DNA from: Leptolyngbya sp. Heron Island J
GTDB lineage: Bacteria > Cyanobacteriota > Cyanobacteriia > Phormidesmidales > Phormidesmidaceae
Assembly: GCF_000482245.1 (NCBI RefSeq)
Contig: NZ_AWNH01000012.1
Span: 124,001-188,000 of the forward strand
Reading direction: 5' to 3'
Length of the DNA: 64,000 nt
The position numbers and the translations under genes were made by a program. Under the pieces are notes generated by a model, which saw only the letters and a program-made list of their open reading frames with translations, had not been told where the DNA came from and made no database searches. Below, one piece after another: positions 25,223-34,669 of this stretch (position 1 is the stretch's first letter; each line of letters starts with the position of its first letter).

Positions 25223-27739
25223 ATGGTTTGGAATAGACTCCAGAAGGTCTCTATATATAGCATTTTAGCTTTATTGCTATGTTCTACTGCCGCGAATGCC
25301 CAGGATGCTGAGGGCGGGGAACCGGTTGATGCCACCCGTGCAACGACAACAGATACTATTTCTCCCAGACTGGGCGTTGATTTTAATAGCCCTCGCCACG
25401 GCGATGATGAACGCAGTTTTGGGCGAGTTACGGGCTTTATTCCCCTCTGGCAAACCCCTGGTAATAATCTGACCTTTTTAGATACGGCTGTTCGTCTGAA
25501 TAGTACTGGCGAACTGGGGGGGACGGTCACCGTTGGCCAGCGGTACCTCTATAAGAGCATGGTGGTTGGTGGGCATCTTTCCTATGATGTCCGCGATACG
25601 GGTAACAATACGTTTAATCAGCTGGGGCTGGGGATCGAGGTTTTTGGTGATTTGTGGGACTTTCACCTGAATGGCTATTTGCCCATTGGGGATACCCAGG
25701 CTTCAGCCGGTCGCACTGGCGGCACAGGACAGGTAACCGATACCCGGTTTCAGGGAAATCAGCTGGTCTTTTTAACCGAAGGGGGCTCGGAGTTTCTAGA
25801 AAGTGCTTGGGGTGGTGTTGACCTGGATGCAGGCATGCAGCTGGTCGATTGGGAGGATTGGGGTCAGCTCTGGGGCTACGGCGGTGTTTATTATCACGGG
25901 GATGCCATCGGCGGGCGGCTACGGGTTGATCATCGGGTCCAAGACTGGCTGCGTCTGGGATTGGGGGTGCAAAGTGATGACAATTTTGGCACTCGGGGCT
26001 TCTTTTCGGTGGGCTTTAGCTGGGGTGGAGGTCGCCAGACCCGCTCCGATACAGACGCACTGTGGTTCCGGGCAGCAGAAAGTGTTACCCGCAATAGTGC
26101 CATCGTGGTGAAGGAAAGTGAAGTCGTCACGGCGGGCAGCACTGAGATTGCGCTTAACCCAGCGACAGGGCTGGCCTACAGTTTTCAGCATGTGACGCCT
26201 GATGCTACGTCGACAGCGGGGGATGGCACGATTGAAAATCCGGCGGCCAATTTGAATTTAATCAATGTCCAGGCCGGTGACATTATTTATGTGCGGGAGG
26301 GTGATAGTCGGACTAATCCGTTGGCTCCCTTTACGGTGCCAGGGGAAGTGACGGTGATTGCGGCTGCGATCGCAGAAAATATCTCCACTCAATTGGGGGA
26401 TATTCCTTTACCAGGGGCCGGTGTGGACGATCTTCCCTTGGTGGATGCCACCGGGTTTGACAATGGGATTACCCTAACCGGTAGCAACATCCGTCTGGCT
26501 GGCTTTGAGGTCTTTGGTGCCAATGTAAATGGCATTTTTGCCACCAATGCGCCTAATGCCATCATTGAAAATAACATCAGTCGTAACAATACGCTGGTGG
26601 CCATTGGGGTGGAGGGCGCATCAGATGGGGCCATCGTTCGCAACAACCAGCTGGATGCCAATAGTGTCGGCATCGGCATTGCTACCTCGGTTGATGTGCT
26701 GGTACAACAAAATCAAATCACCAATAGTCTGGGTCTGGGCATTGGCTTTATTGAGGCGGACAACGGCATCATCGATACCAATATCATTAGCGATGGTGCC
26801 GGGGCAGCCATTGGGGTACTCAGCGGCAGTGGCATTGCCATCAGCAATAATCAAATTATCAATACAAATACCGACATCGGCACCCTTAATTCACCTTTAG
26901 GGCCACTCGGTTCACCAGCGGCTGTGGTGGTGGGAGCCTTGGAGGGCGACGTTACGATTACGGGCAATATCGTCACCGGCAGCACCGGCTCGCTGATCCT
27001 GAATGGCCAGGGGATTTTGGTTGGCAGTAATGCTGGTACCATGGCTCTCACACTGGAGGGCAATACCATCAGTAACAACCAGGGAGATGGCTTTAACCTG
27101 CTGCTGGCGGGGGATGGCACCGCCACCGTCGATATCGTTGACAATATCATTGAAAACAATGGGTCAAATGCACCAACCCTGCGCGGTGATGGCATTAAGA
27201 TTGCTATTGAAGAAGATGCTCAGATTACCCAGCTTGCGATCGCAGAGAATCAGCTGATCGGCAACTTTGATGACGGTCTCGATATTAGCCTAGGTCAGTT
27301 TCAGAATATCCCCCTTCCCATTCCTATCCCGATTCCCGGTATTGGCACAGCCATTGGCTCCAGCAATGCACAGCTGAGTAATGCCGAGAGTAGCAATAAC
27401 GTCATTACCGACAATCAAAATGGTCAGGGTATTATCTTGCGTAGTCTGGGGGACAATAGCAGCCTGTTGATTGTGGTGGATAACAATGAATTGACCAACA
27501 ATGTGGGCGGTGGATTAGAAGCATCCTCCTTAGATACCAACGCCGATGGATCAACGAACCTGTGCCTAGCGCTGACCAATAACAATAGCGACAATGGCTA
27601 CCAGCTCAATGAAATCCCCGGCAGCACCTTTACGGTGGTCAATCGAGATGCCGTAGACGCCCTCAATACAGGGGCGATCACCTTTTTCCCAGTGCAGCTC
27701 AACTTTGACACCGTGGCGGATGCCGCCAGTTGTCCATAG
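25223..27739 (+). CDS. Inverse-autotransporter-like beta-barrel with beta-helix passenger
   Basis: This 838-residue outer membrane/surface protein has a signal peptide ending AANA (cleavage near residue 26). The first ~270 mature residues (PRLGVDFNSPRHGDDERSFGRV, then YKSMVVGGHLSYDVRDTGNN and RLGLGVQSDDNFGTRGFFSVGF) resemble the inverse autotransporter/intimin-type beta-barrel of cyanobacteria and planctomycetes. The rest is a right-handed parallel beta-helix of asparagine-rich repeats (IIENNISRNNT, IVRNNQLDANS, VLVQQNQITNS and so on) running to about residue 790. A barrel first and passenger last matches the inverse (type Ve) order. The start is the ATG before the signal peptide; an in-frame TTG at 25169 is less likely. 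Its role, perhaps adhesion or polysaccharide binding, is inferred. Confidence 0.8.
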   Translation: MVWNRLQKVSIYSILALLLCSTAANAQDAEGGEPVDATRATTTDTISPRLGVDFNSPRHGDDERSFGRVTGFIPLWQTPGNNLTFLDTAVRLNSTGELGGTVTVGQRYLYKSMVVGGHLSYDVRDTGNNTFNQLGLGIEVFGDLWDFHLNGYLPIGDTQASAGRTGGTGQVTDTRFQGNQLVFLTEGGSEFLESAWGGVDLDAGMQLVDWEDWGQLWGYGGVYYHGDAIGGRLRVDHRVQDWLRLGLGVQSDDNFGTRGFFSVGFSWGGGRQTRSDTDALWFRAAESVTRNSAIVVKESEVVTAGSTEIALNPATGLAYSFQHVTPDATSTAGDGTIENPAANLNLINVQAGDIIYVREGDSRTNPLAPFTVPGEVTVIAAAIAENISTQLGDIPLPGAGVDDLPLVDATGFDNGITLTGSNIRLAGFEVFGANVNGIFATNAPNAIIENNISRNNTLVAIGVEGASDGAIVRNNQLDANSVGIGIATSVDVLVQQNQITNSLGLGIGFIEADNGIIDTNIISDGAGAAIGVLSGSGIAISNNQIINTNTDIGTLNSPLGPLGSPAAVVVGALEGDVTITGNIVTGSTGSLILNGQGILVGSNAGTMALTLEGNTISNNQGDGFNLLLAGDGTATVDIVDNIIENNGSNAPTLRGDGIKIAIEEDAQITQLAIAENQLIGNFDDGLDISLGQFQNIPLPIPIPIPGIGTAIGSSNAQLSNAESSNNVITDNQNGQGIILRSLGDNSSLLIVVDNNELTNNVGGGLEASSLDTNADGSTNLCLALTNNNSDNGYQLNEIPGSTFTVVNRDAVDALNTGAITFFPVQLNFDTVADAASCP

Positions 27740-27746
27740 AGGGCAT

Positions 27747-27782
27747 ACCGTTAGAGGTGTTCCATGGAACACCTCTAACGGT
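27747..27782. terminator. 36-base perfect palindrome between convergent genes
   Basis: Two 18-base arms pair perfectly with no spacer (ACCGTTAGAGGTGTTCCA and its complement). It lies 8 bases after the stop of the beta-helix gene and 17 bases before the stop of the convergent Anbu gene. No long T-run follows on either strand. It probably ends or protects both transcripts. Confidence 0.65.
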
Positions 27783-27799
27783 TTATGACAATAACCCGA

Positions 27800-28567
27800 T
27801 TACTCAATGGAAAAATCGGGCTCAGCATCAATGGACACCCGATTCCACTCGGGTGTTGGCATATTTAGCGTGGCTTCTCGCAGCGCTCCTTCCCAGTATT
27901 TACGAATTTTTGCCAAATAGGGATCGCTGGACTGAAGCTGTACCCGATGGCGAATTTCAAAACTGTTGGCTTCATAAAGCACCATGTTGATGGGAGGGCC
28001 AACAGAAATATTAGAGCGCATCGTCGAATCGATGGAGAGCAAGGCGCATTTGGCAATTTCATCTAATGATGATTCATGGGTCAAGGTGCGGTCCAAAATC
28101 GGTTTGCCATATTTGGTCTCACCAATTTGCAAAAACGGCGTTTCCGGCGTTGCTTGAATACAGTTACCCTGACTGTAAATTAAATACATTGCCGGTGCTT
28201 CCCCTGGCAGCTGCCCCCCGACTATAAAATTGCACTGAAATTTAATGCCGTCTTGATCTAACCAGGTGCGATCTTCGTCCTGAATTTTACGAATCTCATA
28301 GCCAATATAGCGAGCCACCTCATACATGGTGGGAATGGTGTGTAGCGAATCCTTAGCACCGGTTTTAATCGCCTGACCTAGCTCGTGGATCACCGCCTGA
28401 GTCACCGATAAATTACCTGACACACAGGCGACAATTACCCGCTCTCCAGGAATTGAGAAGTCAAATAGCTTTTGATACGACGAAATATAATCTACTCCCG
28501 CATTAGTGCGAGAATCGGCTGCCAAGATCAGCCCTTCCTTGACAGCTATCCCCAAACAATAGGTCAC
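27800..28567 (-). CDS. Anbu-type proteasome-related peptidase
   Basis: This protein of about 255 residues belongs to the Anbu (bacterial proteasome-like, Ntn-hydrolase) family: TYCLGIAVKEGLILAADSRTNAGVD, then SYQKLFDF with the active-site lysine, and ACVSGNLS. Family members mature by exposing an N-terminal threonine. An ATG at 28588 exists, but the GTG at 28565-28567 is followed directly by ACC TAT TGT (Thr-Tyr-Cys) and preceded by GAGGAG with 9-base spacing. It gives the family start M-T-Y-C with the catalytic threonine at position 2, so I choose GTG. The ATP-grasp, alpha-E and transglutaminase partners found next to Anbu in proteobacteria are absent. Confidence 0.88.
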   Translation of the reverse strand: MTYCLGIAVKEGLILAADSRTNAGVDYISSYQKLFDFSIPGERVIVACVSGNLSVTQAVIHELGQAIKTGAKDSLHTIPTMYEVARYIGYEIRKIQDEDRTWLDQDGIKFQCNFIVGGQLPGEAPAMYLIYSQGNCIQATPETPFLQIGETKYGKPILDRTLTHESSLDEIAKCALLSIDSTMRSNISVGPPINMVLYEANSFEIRHRVQLQSSDPYLAKIRKYWEGALREATLNMPTPEWNRVSIDAEPDFSIE

Positions 28568-29026
28568 TAATTCTGACTCCTCTTTCATCTAGTAGCTGCG
28601 CTCAGTGCAGATAAATAATGCATCAGCTTTTTGGTAAGATATGACACATCGTCAAAATATCATGACTTTATCGAGCGTAGCCCCTTAGTCTCTTAGCCAA
28701 TGTTTTGAGCTGTCGGAATAATAGGGTTTTACCAGGACATTGTCTGTGGAGCTAAGGACTGAGGTTTACAACAATAAAAGTTTTAACTACATACTGAAGA
28801 TTCTGTTGCGATTCATAGCGAGATGCTACGTGCTGTCTAGATTGATTTTATTCCTATACTTTAATTTAAACAGCAATTGTTCAGCCTACCTACATTGAGT
28901 TGTTTCTATGTTCGTTAGTCTCTATAGTCTGTTAGTCTAATTGCTAGGCGTTGTTTATCGGCTCTGGTCTTCATGAGAACAATCTCATCGTTGCCTCTTA
29001 TGAAAGTGTAATCAGAGCATACAGAC
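28568..29026. other. Divergent intergenic region with TAGTCT repeats
   Basis: This region of about 460 bases holds the start regions of Anbu (minus) and the DICT-GAF gene (plus). GAGGAG at 28577-28582 (minus strand) is the Anbu ribosome binding site. Three copies of TAGTCT lie at 28916, 28925 and 28933, spaced 9 and 8 bases, about 90 bases before the DICT-GAF start. No small gene was supported. Confidence 0.5.
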
Positions 29027-30142
29027 ATGGGAATCTCCTTATTTTTATCTCTTAAAAATCAGTATGAATCACTGCGACGGGTAAACAGCGTTCCAGTTAT
29101 GAATCTGATTAGTCACCAGATAGAAGATCAAATTATTAATCATCAAATTACAACTGATTTTTTTGCCGGGTTTCAACGGTTTTCTCATTTTCCTGAACAA
29201 CTACGCCGCTACAGCCGACTTGGGGCAATTTGCCGCCGGGTTTATGTTTTTGGGGTGCCAGATTGCCAACCCGCTACAATTGCAGGACTGGAATTTATTG
29301 AACTAGCCCCAGCCTCTTCCTTGGCCCAAGAATGGTTTTTGTTAGTCAATACGCCTACGTTTTGGGCCACCTTGGTGGCCCGTGAGGTCGACGGCTACGA
29401 TCCGTCAACGAAAGGTCGCCGCTTTGATGCGGTCTGGTCCTATGATGTTGAGGTGATTGAACGAGTGGCACTGCTTGTTTCTCAGGTGATGGAGAAACCC
29501 TATGAGCCGATCCGTGAACGAGATTATGTTCAGCAAAATTGCCATATTTCTGAAATCAACAGCAATATGGTTAACCAAATAGAAACTGTAAATGCGCTCA
29601 GTCAACGGCGATGGTCACAGTTACAGACACTGCGGGCCCTTTCAGCTATTTCCGCCCAACGGTTGATGCCCTTTTTGGAAGAAGCAGCTAATGTACTGCT
29701 GGAGGTGTTTGGAGCGACTGGGGTTGTGATCGCATTTCAGGCAGATAGCGATAGTTATAAAGTGGTGGTTGCTTCTGGAGAAGCCATGGGGAAAGGCTGG
29801 GGCGTGCATCTGGCCGACGGCATCTGTGGCAAATCCATTCGCGAAGGACGTCCTATACGGTATCAGGACATTAGCCACCATCAGCGGTTTGACTCACAGC
29901 TGCCCAGTGCCCAGTCCTTAATGGCAGCACCTATCCACCATCATAAGCAACCGGGGGTGGTTGCCCTGGGGCACCCCAAACCCAATACCTGGGATGAAGA
30001 AGATATGGATATGCTAGAAACCGTGGGTCGTTTTATGGCTATTGGGCTAAAGCAATTTCTGAAGCAAGCCCAGTCAAAACTTAAATCTCGCGATCAACAG
30101 AAAGTAAAAGCTTGCGACTATCCGGGATTGACAACCAAATAA
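29027..30142 (+). CDS. DICT sensory domain plus GAF domain protein
   Basis: This 371-residue soluble protein has an N-terminal DICT domain (about 1-165: SLFLSLKNQYESLRRVNSVPVM, VYVFGVPDCQPATIAGLEFIEL, EWFLLVNTPTFWATLVAREVDG), a cyanobacterial sensory module linked to light and cyclic-di-GMP signalling. A helical linker and a GAF domain follow (about 215-350: LRALSAISAQRLMPFLEEAANVLLEVFGATG to VGRFMAIGLKQF). The GAF domain has no obvious bilin-binding cysteine in the usual motif, so the ligand is unknown. No output enzyme domain follows, so it probably signals through a partner. It is followed by convergent pigment-type genes, with no demonstrated link. Confidence 0.82.
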   Translation: MGISLFLSLKNQYESLRRVNSVPVMNLISHQIEDQIINHQITTDFFAGFQRFSHFPEQLRRYSRLGAICRRVYVFGVPDCQPATIAGLEFIELAPASSLAQEWFLLVNTPTFWATLVAREVDGYDPSTKGRRFDAVWSYDVEVIERVALLVSQVMEKPYEPIRERDYVQQNCHISEINSNMVNQIETVNALSQRRWSQLQTLRALSAISAQRLMPFLEEAANVLLEVFGATGVVIAFQADSDSYKVVVASGEAMGKGWGVHLADGICGKSIREGRPIRYQDISHHQRFDSQLPSAQSLMAAPIHHHKQPGVVALGHPKPNTWDEEDMDMLETVGRFMAIGLKQFLKQAQSKLKSRDQQKVKACDYPGLTTK

Positions 30143-30170
30143 CGCCTGTCTTTTTTCTCATGTTGATTTT

Positions 30171-31313
30171 TTATGGGGACTTAATGGCCATATTACTCTG
30201 GAGGGAGTATGGCTGTGATTGGTTGACCTGATACTCAATTAACTGCTGTACCTTGATAATGGTCTGATTAAATTCTGGACCTTTGCGGTGAGGCATGCTG
30301 TCAAAGGCCTGTTGCTCATCTTCCATCATCAGCACATCCTGTTCAACTAAGCCTGCCAACAAACCACGGGCCGCATTAAACAGACTGTTTTTAACAAAAC
30401 GGCGAAACCGCATTGGTAGTTTGTGTAGCCGATGGAAGGCCCCTAGCGAAACAAAATGAACTAGATAGGCTTTCGTTTGGGTTTCACTCACCGGACAGAA
30501 GAGACAATAAATTTTAAAGTCTTTTCCTAAAACAGACTGCCAGTGGGGATAAACATAGCTGACATCCAGATTGGTAGGACGCAGCTGGCGCATAGCTGGA
30601 ATAAATAGCTGGCCAACGGAGTAAATTTTGTCGATTTTGTAATAGCTTTCGGCATCGTAATGGGCATCTACGCGAGTTGGATGGGTTTCAATCTCACGCA
30701 GCACTGGATTGGCCCATGCTTGCAAATCATCGTGCAGCCGCCCATGGTACATGTCCATCAGGTTCTCGATCAAAAATGAGAAATGGGAGCGGGTGTCGAT
30801 GGTGGTGTAGGAGGCAATGTAATTAATGTGATCCCACTCCGGTATTCCCATCAGCGGCACGGTATCTGCCTGGTCTACCTCTCCTGGAAACAGCCAGATA
30901 AAACCGTCCTGTTCTTTGACTGGGTAAGTACGCAGACGACAGTTAGGCAGCTTTTGTTTTTTGCTCAGGTAGGGGACGTCCACACAAGCGCCCGTGGGAT
31001 CAAACTGCCAGCCGTGGTAAACGCACTCTAGCTGATTGCCCTGCACTTGGCCATGGCTGAGCCGGACTTGGCGGTGGGGGCAGCGATCTTCCAGGGCATG
31101 GACTACGGTTTGGTTAGCTGATGCGTCCCTGGCCTGCTCACGATACAGCACGATGCGCTGATGCCACAGCACCACCCCCAAGGGTTTATCGGTGAGCTCA
31201 CTACTTTGGGCCACCACATACCAATGGTTAAGATTAATCGGAGCACGACGAACAGCTTCCAGCGATACGGCAGCAGTTTGTCCAGAGGTGAGGATAGAAA
31301 AAGGCTGAACCAT
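30171..31313 (-). CDS. Rieske non-haem iron oxygenase, PaO/CruH-like
   Basis: This 380-residue protein has a Rieske [2Fe-2S] site Cys78-x-His80 (CPHR) and Cys97-x2-His100 (CVYHGW), and a mononuclear iron site Asn184, Asp187, His190, His194 in ENLMDMYHGRLH. The spacing between the two histidines is three residues, where many ring-hydroxylating oxygenases have four. The overall pattern resembles chlorophyll-degradation or carotenoid-tailoring oxygenases rather than aromatic-ring dioxygenases. It lies directly downstream of an FAD/Rieske desaturase gene on the same strand (194 bases apart). By analogy with the synechoxanthin pathway, it may oxidise methyl groups on an aromatic carotenoid; that is inference. 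Confidence 0.8.
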   Translation of the reverse strand: MVQPFSILTSGQTAAVSLEAVRRAPINLNHWYVVAQSSELTDKPLGVVLWHQRIVLYREQARDASANQTVVHALEDRCPHRQVRLSHGQVQGNQLECVYHGWQFDPTGACVDVPYLSKKQKLPNCRLRTYPVKEQDGFIWLFPGEVDQADTVPLMGIPEWDHINYIASYTTIDTRSHFSFLIENLMDMYHGRLHDDLQAWANPVLREIETHPTRVDAHYDAESYYKIDKIYSVGQLFIPAMRQLRPTNLDVSYVYPHWQSVLGKDFKIYCLFCPVSETQTKAYLVHFVSLGAFHRLHKLPMRFRRFVKNSLFNAARGLLAGLVEQDVLMMEDEQQAFDSMPHRKGPEFNQTIIKVQQLIEYQVNQSQPYSLQSNMAIKSP

Positions 31314-31507
31314 ATAGGATATTTGTAGAAGGCAGCAAGGAACGCGGCAATTAGATTACACCCTAACGCACATACTCAGCTGTAAAAGAGCTGAATGAAA
31401 TCATCAAGGTGTTGCTGATTTTCGGTAGGATTTAATCTGAACAATATCGCTATCGGGCAATCTGGTCGGATCGATTTATCCGCCAAATCAGCAACGGTGA
31501 AAAAGCG

Positions 31508-33466
31508 CTAAATTTTGAAGACGCCTTCGGGATTAACCGACATTAATGGACGACGGGCACTGCCCTCTTGCTGTAAAACTTCATTGGCAGCGAGTAAACC
31601 GCTGCTGATGGCTCGTTCCATTAACCCGCAGGGGAAGGGCATTTTGACCCAGTCTCCGGCAAACAGGAGGTTGGGGACAGCGGTGGCGCTGCTAGGGCGG
31701 TTGGGATAGCTACCGGGTGGAAATCCGGCAAAGTTCTTTTGGTTCACGAGTTCCTGGTGCAAAATTGTGGCTCCTTCTAGTTCAGGAACAATCTCCCAAA
31801 GTTCTCGTTTGAAGGTGTCTAATAGCGCTTTCTGGGTAGGAAATTGATTCTCTTTATAACAGTAAGCGTGTAGCTCTACAACGCTCCCGCCTGTATCTTC
31901 GGCCCATTGGGCATAGTCTCCTTGGACTTTATGGTAAAGGGTAATGCTGTCAGTGAGGTCGTAGCCGGAGAGGGAGGTAAACCAGCTGTGTTCCCATTGG
32001 AAATCGCGATCAAGCCAAAAACGGCCCACTGCAAACGGATCGGCCACCTGGAGCTGGTCGACCTGGGCCATAACGGTGGGATGGGGGTCTCCCTGAGAGA
32101 GGGCAAAGAGATTTTTGATGCCGGGAATATCGGCGGCAAAAATAAAGTAGTCGGCTGCCAACTTGTTGGCGAATGCTTCAGCCTTTTTATCGGGGTTAGC
32201 CGCCATCAGCTGGATGCGATCGCGTTCTCGTTTGAGCACCTTAAACTGAGCTAAATTCTCTTGGGCTGGGCCGCGCACCACCTGGCCATCAGCGTCATAG
32301 GCGGCACCGTGGCAGGGGCAAACAAAACCTGCGCCGTTGGCGGCAACTTCTTTGTTGACGCTACAGCCCTGGTGGGTACAGGTCAGGGAAATGGCGCGAT
32401 CGCTGGTGGATTCTGTCACAAACAGTTTGTCGCCTGCACCATAGTATTCGGTATCATCAGTACTCAAGAGGGGATTGCGATCGCACCAGAACGGCACTGA
32501 ATTGACAGCAATTGGCCCTTTTTGGTATTCAACATTAGCGATCTTACCCTCACCCCAGTTAATCTGACTCACGGTTACACCCGTTAGAATCCGACCACCA
32601 TTGGCTACAATTGCATCACTTAAAGGGTCCACTAAACAGCGACCCATATCTTCGCAGGTACCGTTAAACGCCAGTCCTTCAGGATTACCAAAAAAGTAAA
32701 AGTGAAAAAACTGCATCAGCTCACCAGCACTCAGCACATCCGGCGAATTGAGGCTGGATTTGGCAAAGGGCAAAAAATACAGATCGTATAGCCCCTTAGG
32801 AAACTGACCCTGGCCCCATTCTTCCACCGACAGATGATCCAACCGCTCATAGGTTTGGGGCATACGGAAGCTGGTGATTTCTCGAAACACTTCCAAATGC
32901 TTCAAATTGGTTAAATTAATCCCCCATTTCAGGCGGTTGTCTGATTCCACCGCCAAATCCACAATGTTCCAGGGAAACGCCGCATTGCTGGGGTAAAACG
33001 CCTCCGGTTTGTAGCCATTTTTATAGAGAACTGCATAGAAATTAAGGGACTGGAAATTATCCCGTGCCTTGAGCTCATCCACCAGGCTAAACAAGTTGTA
33101 ATACTGGGGAAAAAAGCCATGGAAACCATGTTCCATCCGCAGTTCATGATCGCCCACTTTGATGGGCCAGCTAGCAATCTTGCCCCCCAGCTGGGGAGAG
33201 CGCTCTAGCAACGTGACAGCGACTCCGCGCTTACTGAGTTCATAGGCCGCTGCGAGTCCAGCCAAACCACCCCCAACAATTACAGCGGTGGTAGCACGTC
33301 CTACCTTTTGTGGTAAATCAAGCCGATCAACTTGATGGAGCGTCGGTTGGGGTTTAGCAAAGCGGGTGTAGCCCAAGGTGCCGCTAACGGCTCCGACTCC
33401 TAGTAGCTTCAGGGCGCTTCGTCGTGAAATGTCAGGGGTTTGCCAGGTTTCAGGGAATGGATTCAT
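31508..33466 (-). CDS. FAD desaturase with internal Rieske domain, CrtU/CruE-like
   Basis: This 652-residue flavoprotein has a twin-arginine-type N-terminus (SRRSALKLLG, 15-24), an FAD dinucleotide motif GGGLAGLAAAYELSKRG (65-81) and the carotene-desaturase/amine-oxidase fold. A Rieske domain is inserted at about 340-415: Cys363/His365 (CTHQGC) and Cys383/His386 (CPCHG), with Cys368 and Cys385 placed for the disulfide seen in b6f-type Rieske proteins. It ends GDWVKMPFPCGLMERAISSG, the usual desaturase C-terminal FAD motif. FAD/Rieske proteins of this kind include beta-carotene desaturase/methyltransferases (CrtU, CruE) making aromatic carotenoids. Its neighbour, a Rieske oxygenase, fits such a pathway. 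Substrate assignment remains inferred. Confidence 0.82.
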   Translation of the reverse strand: MNPFPETWQTPDISRRSALKLLGVGAVSGTLGYTRFAKPQPTLHQVDRLDLPQKVGRATTAVIVGGGLAGLAAAYELSKRGVAVTLLERSPQLGGKIASWPIKVGDHELRMEHGFHGFFPQYYNLFSLVDELKARDNFQSLNFYAVLYKNGYKPEAFYPSNAAFPWNIVDLAVESDNRLKWGINLTNLKHLEVFREITSFRMPQTYERLDHLSVEEWGQGQFPKGLYDLYFLPFAKSSLNSPDVLSAGELMQFFHFYFFGNPEGLAFNGTCEDMGRCLVDPLSDAIVANGGRILTGVTVSQINWGEGKIANVEYQKGPIAVNSVPFWCDRNPLLSTDDTEYYGAGDKLFVTESTSDRAISLTCTHQGCSVNKEVAANGAGFVCPCHGAAYDADGQVVRGPAQENLAQFKVLKRERDRIQLMAANPDKKAEAFANKLAADYFIFAADIPGIKNLFALSQGDPHPTVMAQVDQLQVADPFAVGRFWLDRDFQWEHSWFTSLSGYDLTDSITLYHKVQGDYAQWAEDTGGSVVELHAYCYKENQFPTQKALLDTFKRELWEIVPELEGATILHQELVNQKNFAGFPPGSYPNRPSSATAVPNLLFAGDWVKMPFPCGLMERAISSGLLAANEVLQQEGSARRPLMSVNPEGVFKI

Positions 33467-33842
33467 TAAGGAAATAGACGTAATCGGTGAACGATTGAGA
33501 GGGTGAGAGTCATGAGGATTAAAAAGTCAAGACAAACCAGGTCAAGCAGATTTTTGATACTTCAACCCAAAACCTATACGGACACCTCAGGCACTATGGA
33601 TGATCAATGACGGTATCGGGTGATGGAGAGTTAACCAGCCTGTTAACACCTATGGTGAAGAGCGGAAAGTTCATCGGCCTCAACCGTGATGTGGGCGCAA
33701 CGTTATGGATAACGCCCATACATCGAAAAAATAAAACCTCATGAATTCATTTCCATAAAGTGCTTTTAGGCCATGACTAGGCAAGTTTGATATAAATCAT
33801 TTTTGGTACAAATCTTAAACCATAAAGGACTGTAACGGGGAA
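33467..33842. other. Divergent intergenic region
   Basis: About 375 bases lie between the FAD/Rieske desaturase gene and the divergent ABC-2 permease. A short palindrome CGTTATGGATAACG lies at 33701-33714 and could be an operator; evidence is weak. No gene is supported. Confidence 0.4.
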
Positions 33843-34634
33843 ATGCCAATGGCTTACCTACTAGCTCAAATTGCGAATTATCAGCGAGAAATTATGGCGG
33901 TTGCCCAGCGCATTTTACTAGAGCTATTGCGACGGCGGCGCAGCTTGATTTTTTGGGCAATTTTCCCCACATTACTGTTGTTTCTGAATGGAGCGATTAC
34001 GGCAGAACGGGCACAGCTGGAGCGAGCAGAGGCGTTAGCAGTCGTAGCCCCGCCAACCCTGGTGGGGGCAGCATTATTTTTTAGCTGTTTGGGCGGCAGT
34101 GTGGCGACGGTGGTGGCTGAGCGTGAACAAAATACGCTGAAACGGCTATTTCTGTCACCGTTGCGCGGGGTGTCTTATTTTTTGGGGATTGTGGTGGCCC
34201 ACAGTGCGATTGGGGTGGGTCAGGGATTATTGGTGTTTGCGATCGCCCTGGCCCTGGGTGCAACCTTTCCCGGCTCATGGCCCCTGGCCATAATCATTAT
34301 TCTGCTCAGCATTCTCACCTATGTGGGCGTCGGCTTTATCCTCGGTACCCAATTCGCCCGCCGCACCGAAGATGTCAATGCCTTAGTCGCCGCCTTTGGC
34401 GTACCCTTACTGATCCTGGGTGGAGCCTTTATGCCCACTGCCATTTTCCCCGACTCCCTGATCCGGCTGGCCCAATTCAATCCCATTTTCCATATGACAG
34501 AGGCGTTAACACTGACCCTGGCCGGAGAAGCAGCCAATCACCATATCAGCTTTTTAGGAATATTTGCCCTGGCCATGGTGATTACTGGCTGGCTATCCTA
34601 CCGCCGGATGGTGCGTTTAGAACGCACCCTTTAG
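33843..34634 (+). CDS. ABC-2 type transporter permease, orphan
   Basis: This 263-residue membrane protein has six helices and an ABC-2 permease layout: amphipathic N-terminus, ERRRSLIFW-like entry (LRRRRSLIFWAIFPTLLLFL), the coupling region VAEREQNTLKRLFLSPL and the conserved PLLILGGAFMPTAIFPDSL stretch. Such permeases export drugs, lipids or polysaccharides when joined to an ATPase; no ATP-binding gene is adjacent. ATGs at 33843 and 33849 are both possible; GGGG lies at a better distance from the second. The TerD-like gene starts 35 bases downstream. Confidence 0.86.
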   Translation: MPMAYLLAQIANYQREIMAVAQRILLELLRRRRSLIFWAIFPTLLLFLNGAITAERAQLERAEALAVVAPPTLVGAALFFSCLGGSVATVVAEREQNTLKRLFLSPLRGVSYFLGIVVAHSAIGVGQGLLVFAIALALGATFPGSWPLAIIIILLSILTYVGVGFILGTQFARRTEDVNALVAAFGVPLLILGGAFMPTAIFPDSLIRLAQFNPIFHMTEALTLTLAGEAANHHISFLGIFALAMVITGWLSYRRMVRLERTL

Positions 34635-34669
34635 CGGCCCTTTAACGGTAAGTTGAAATAAAGCTGTGC

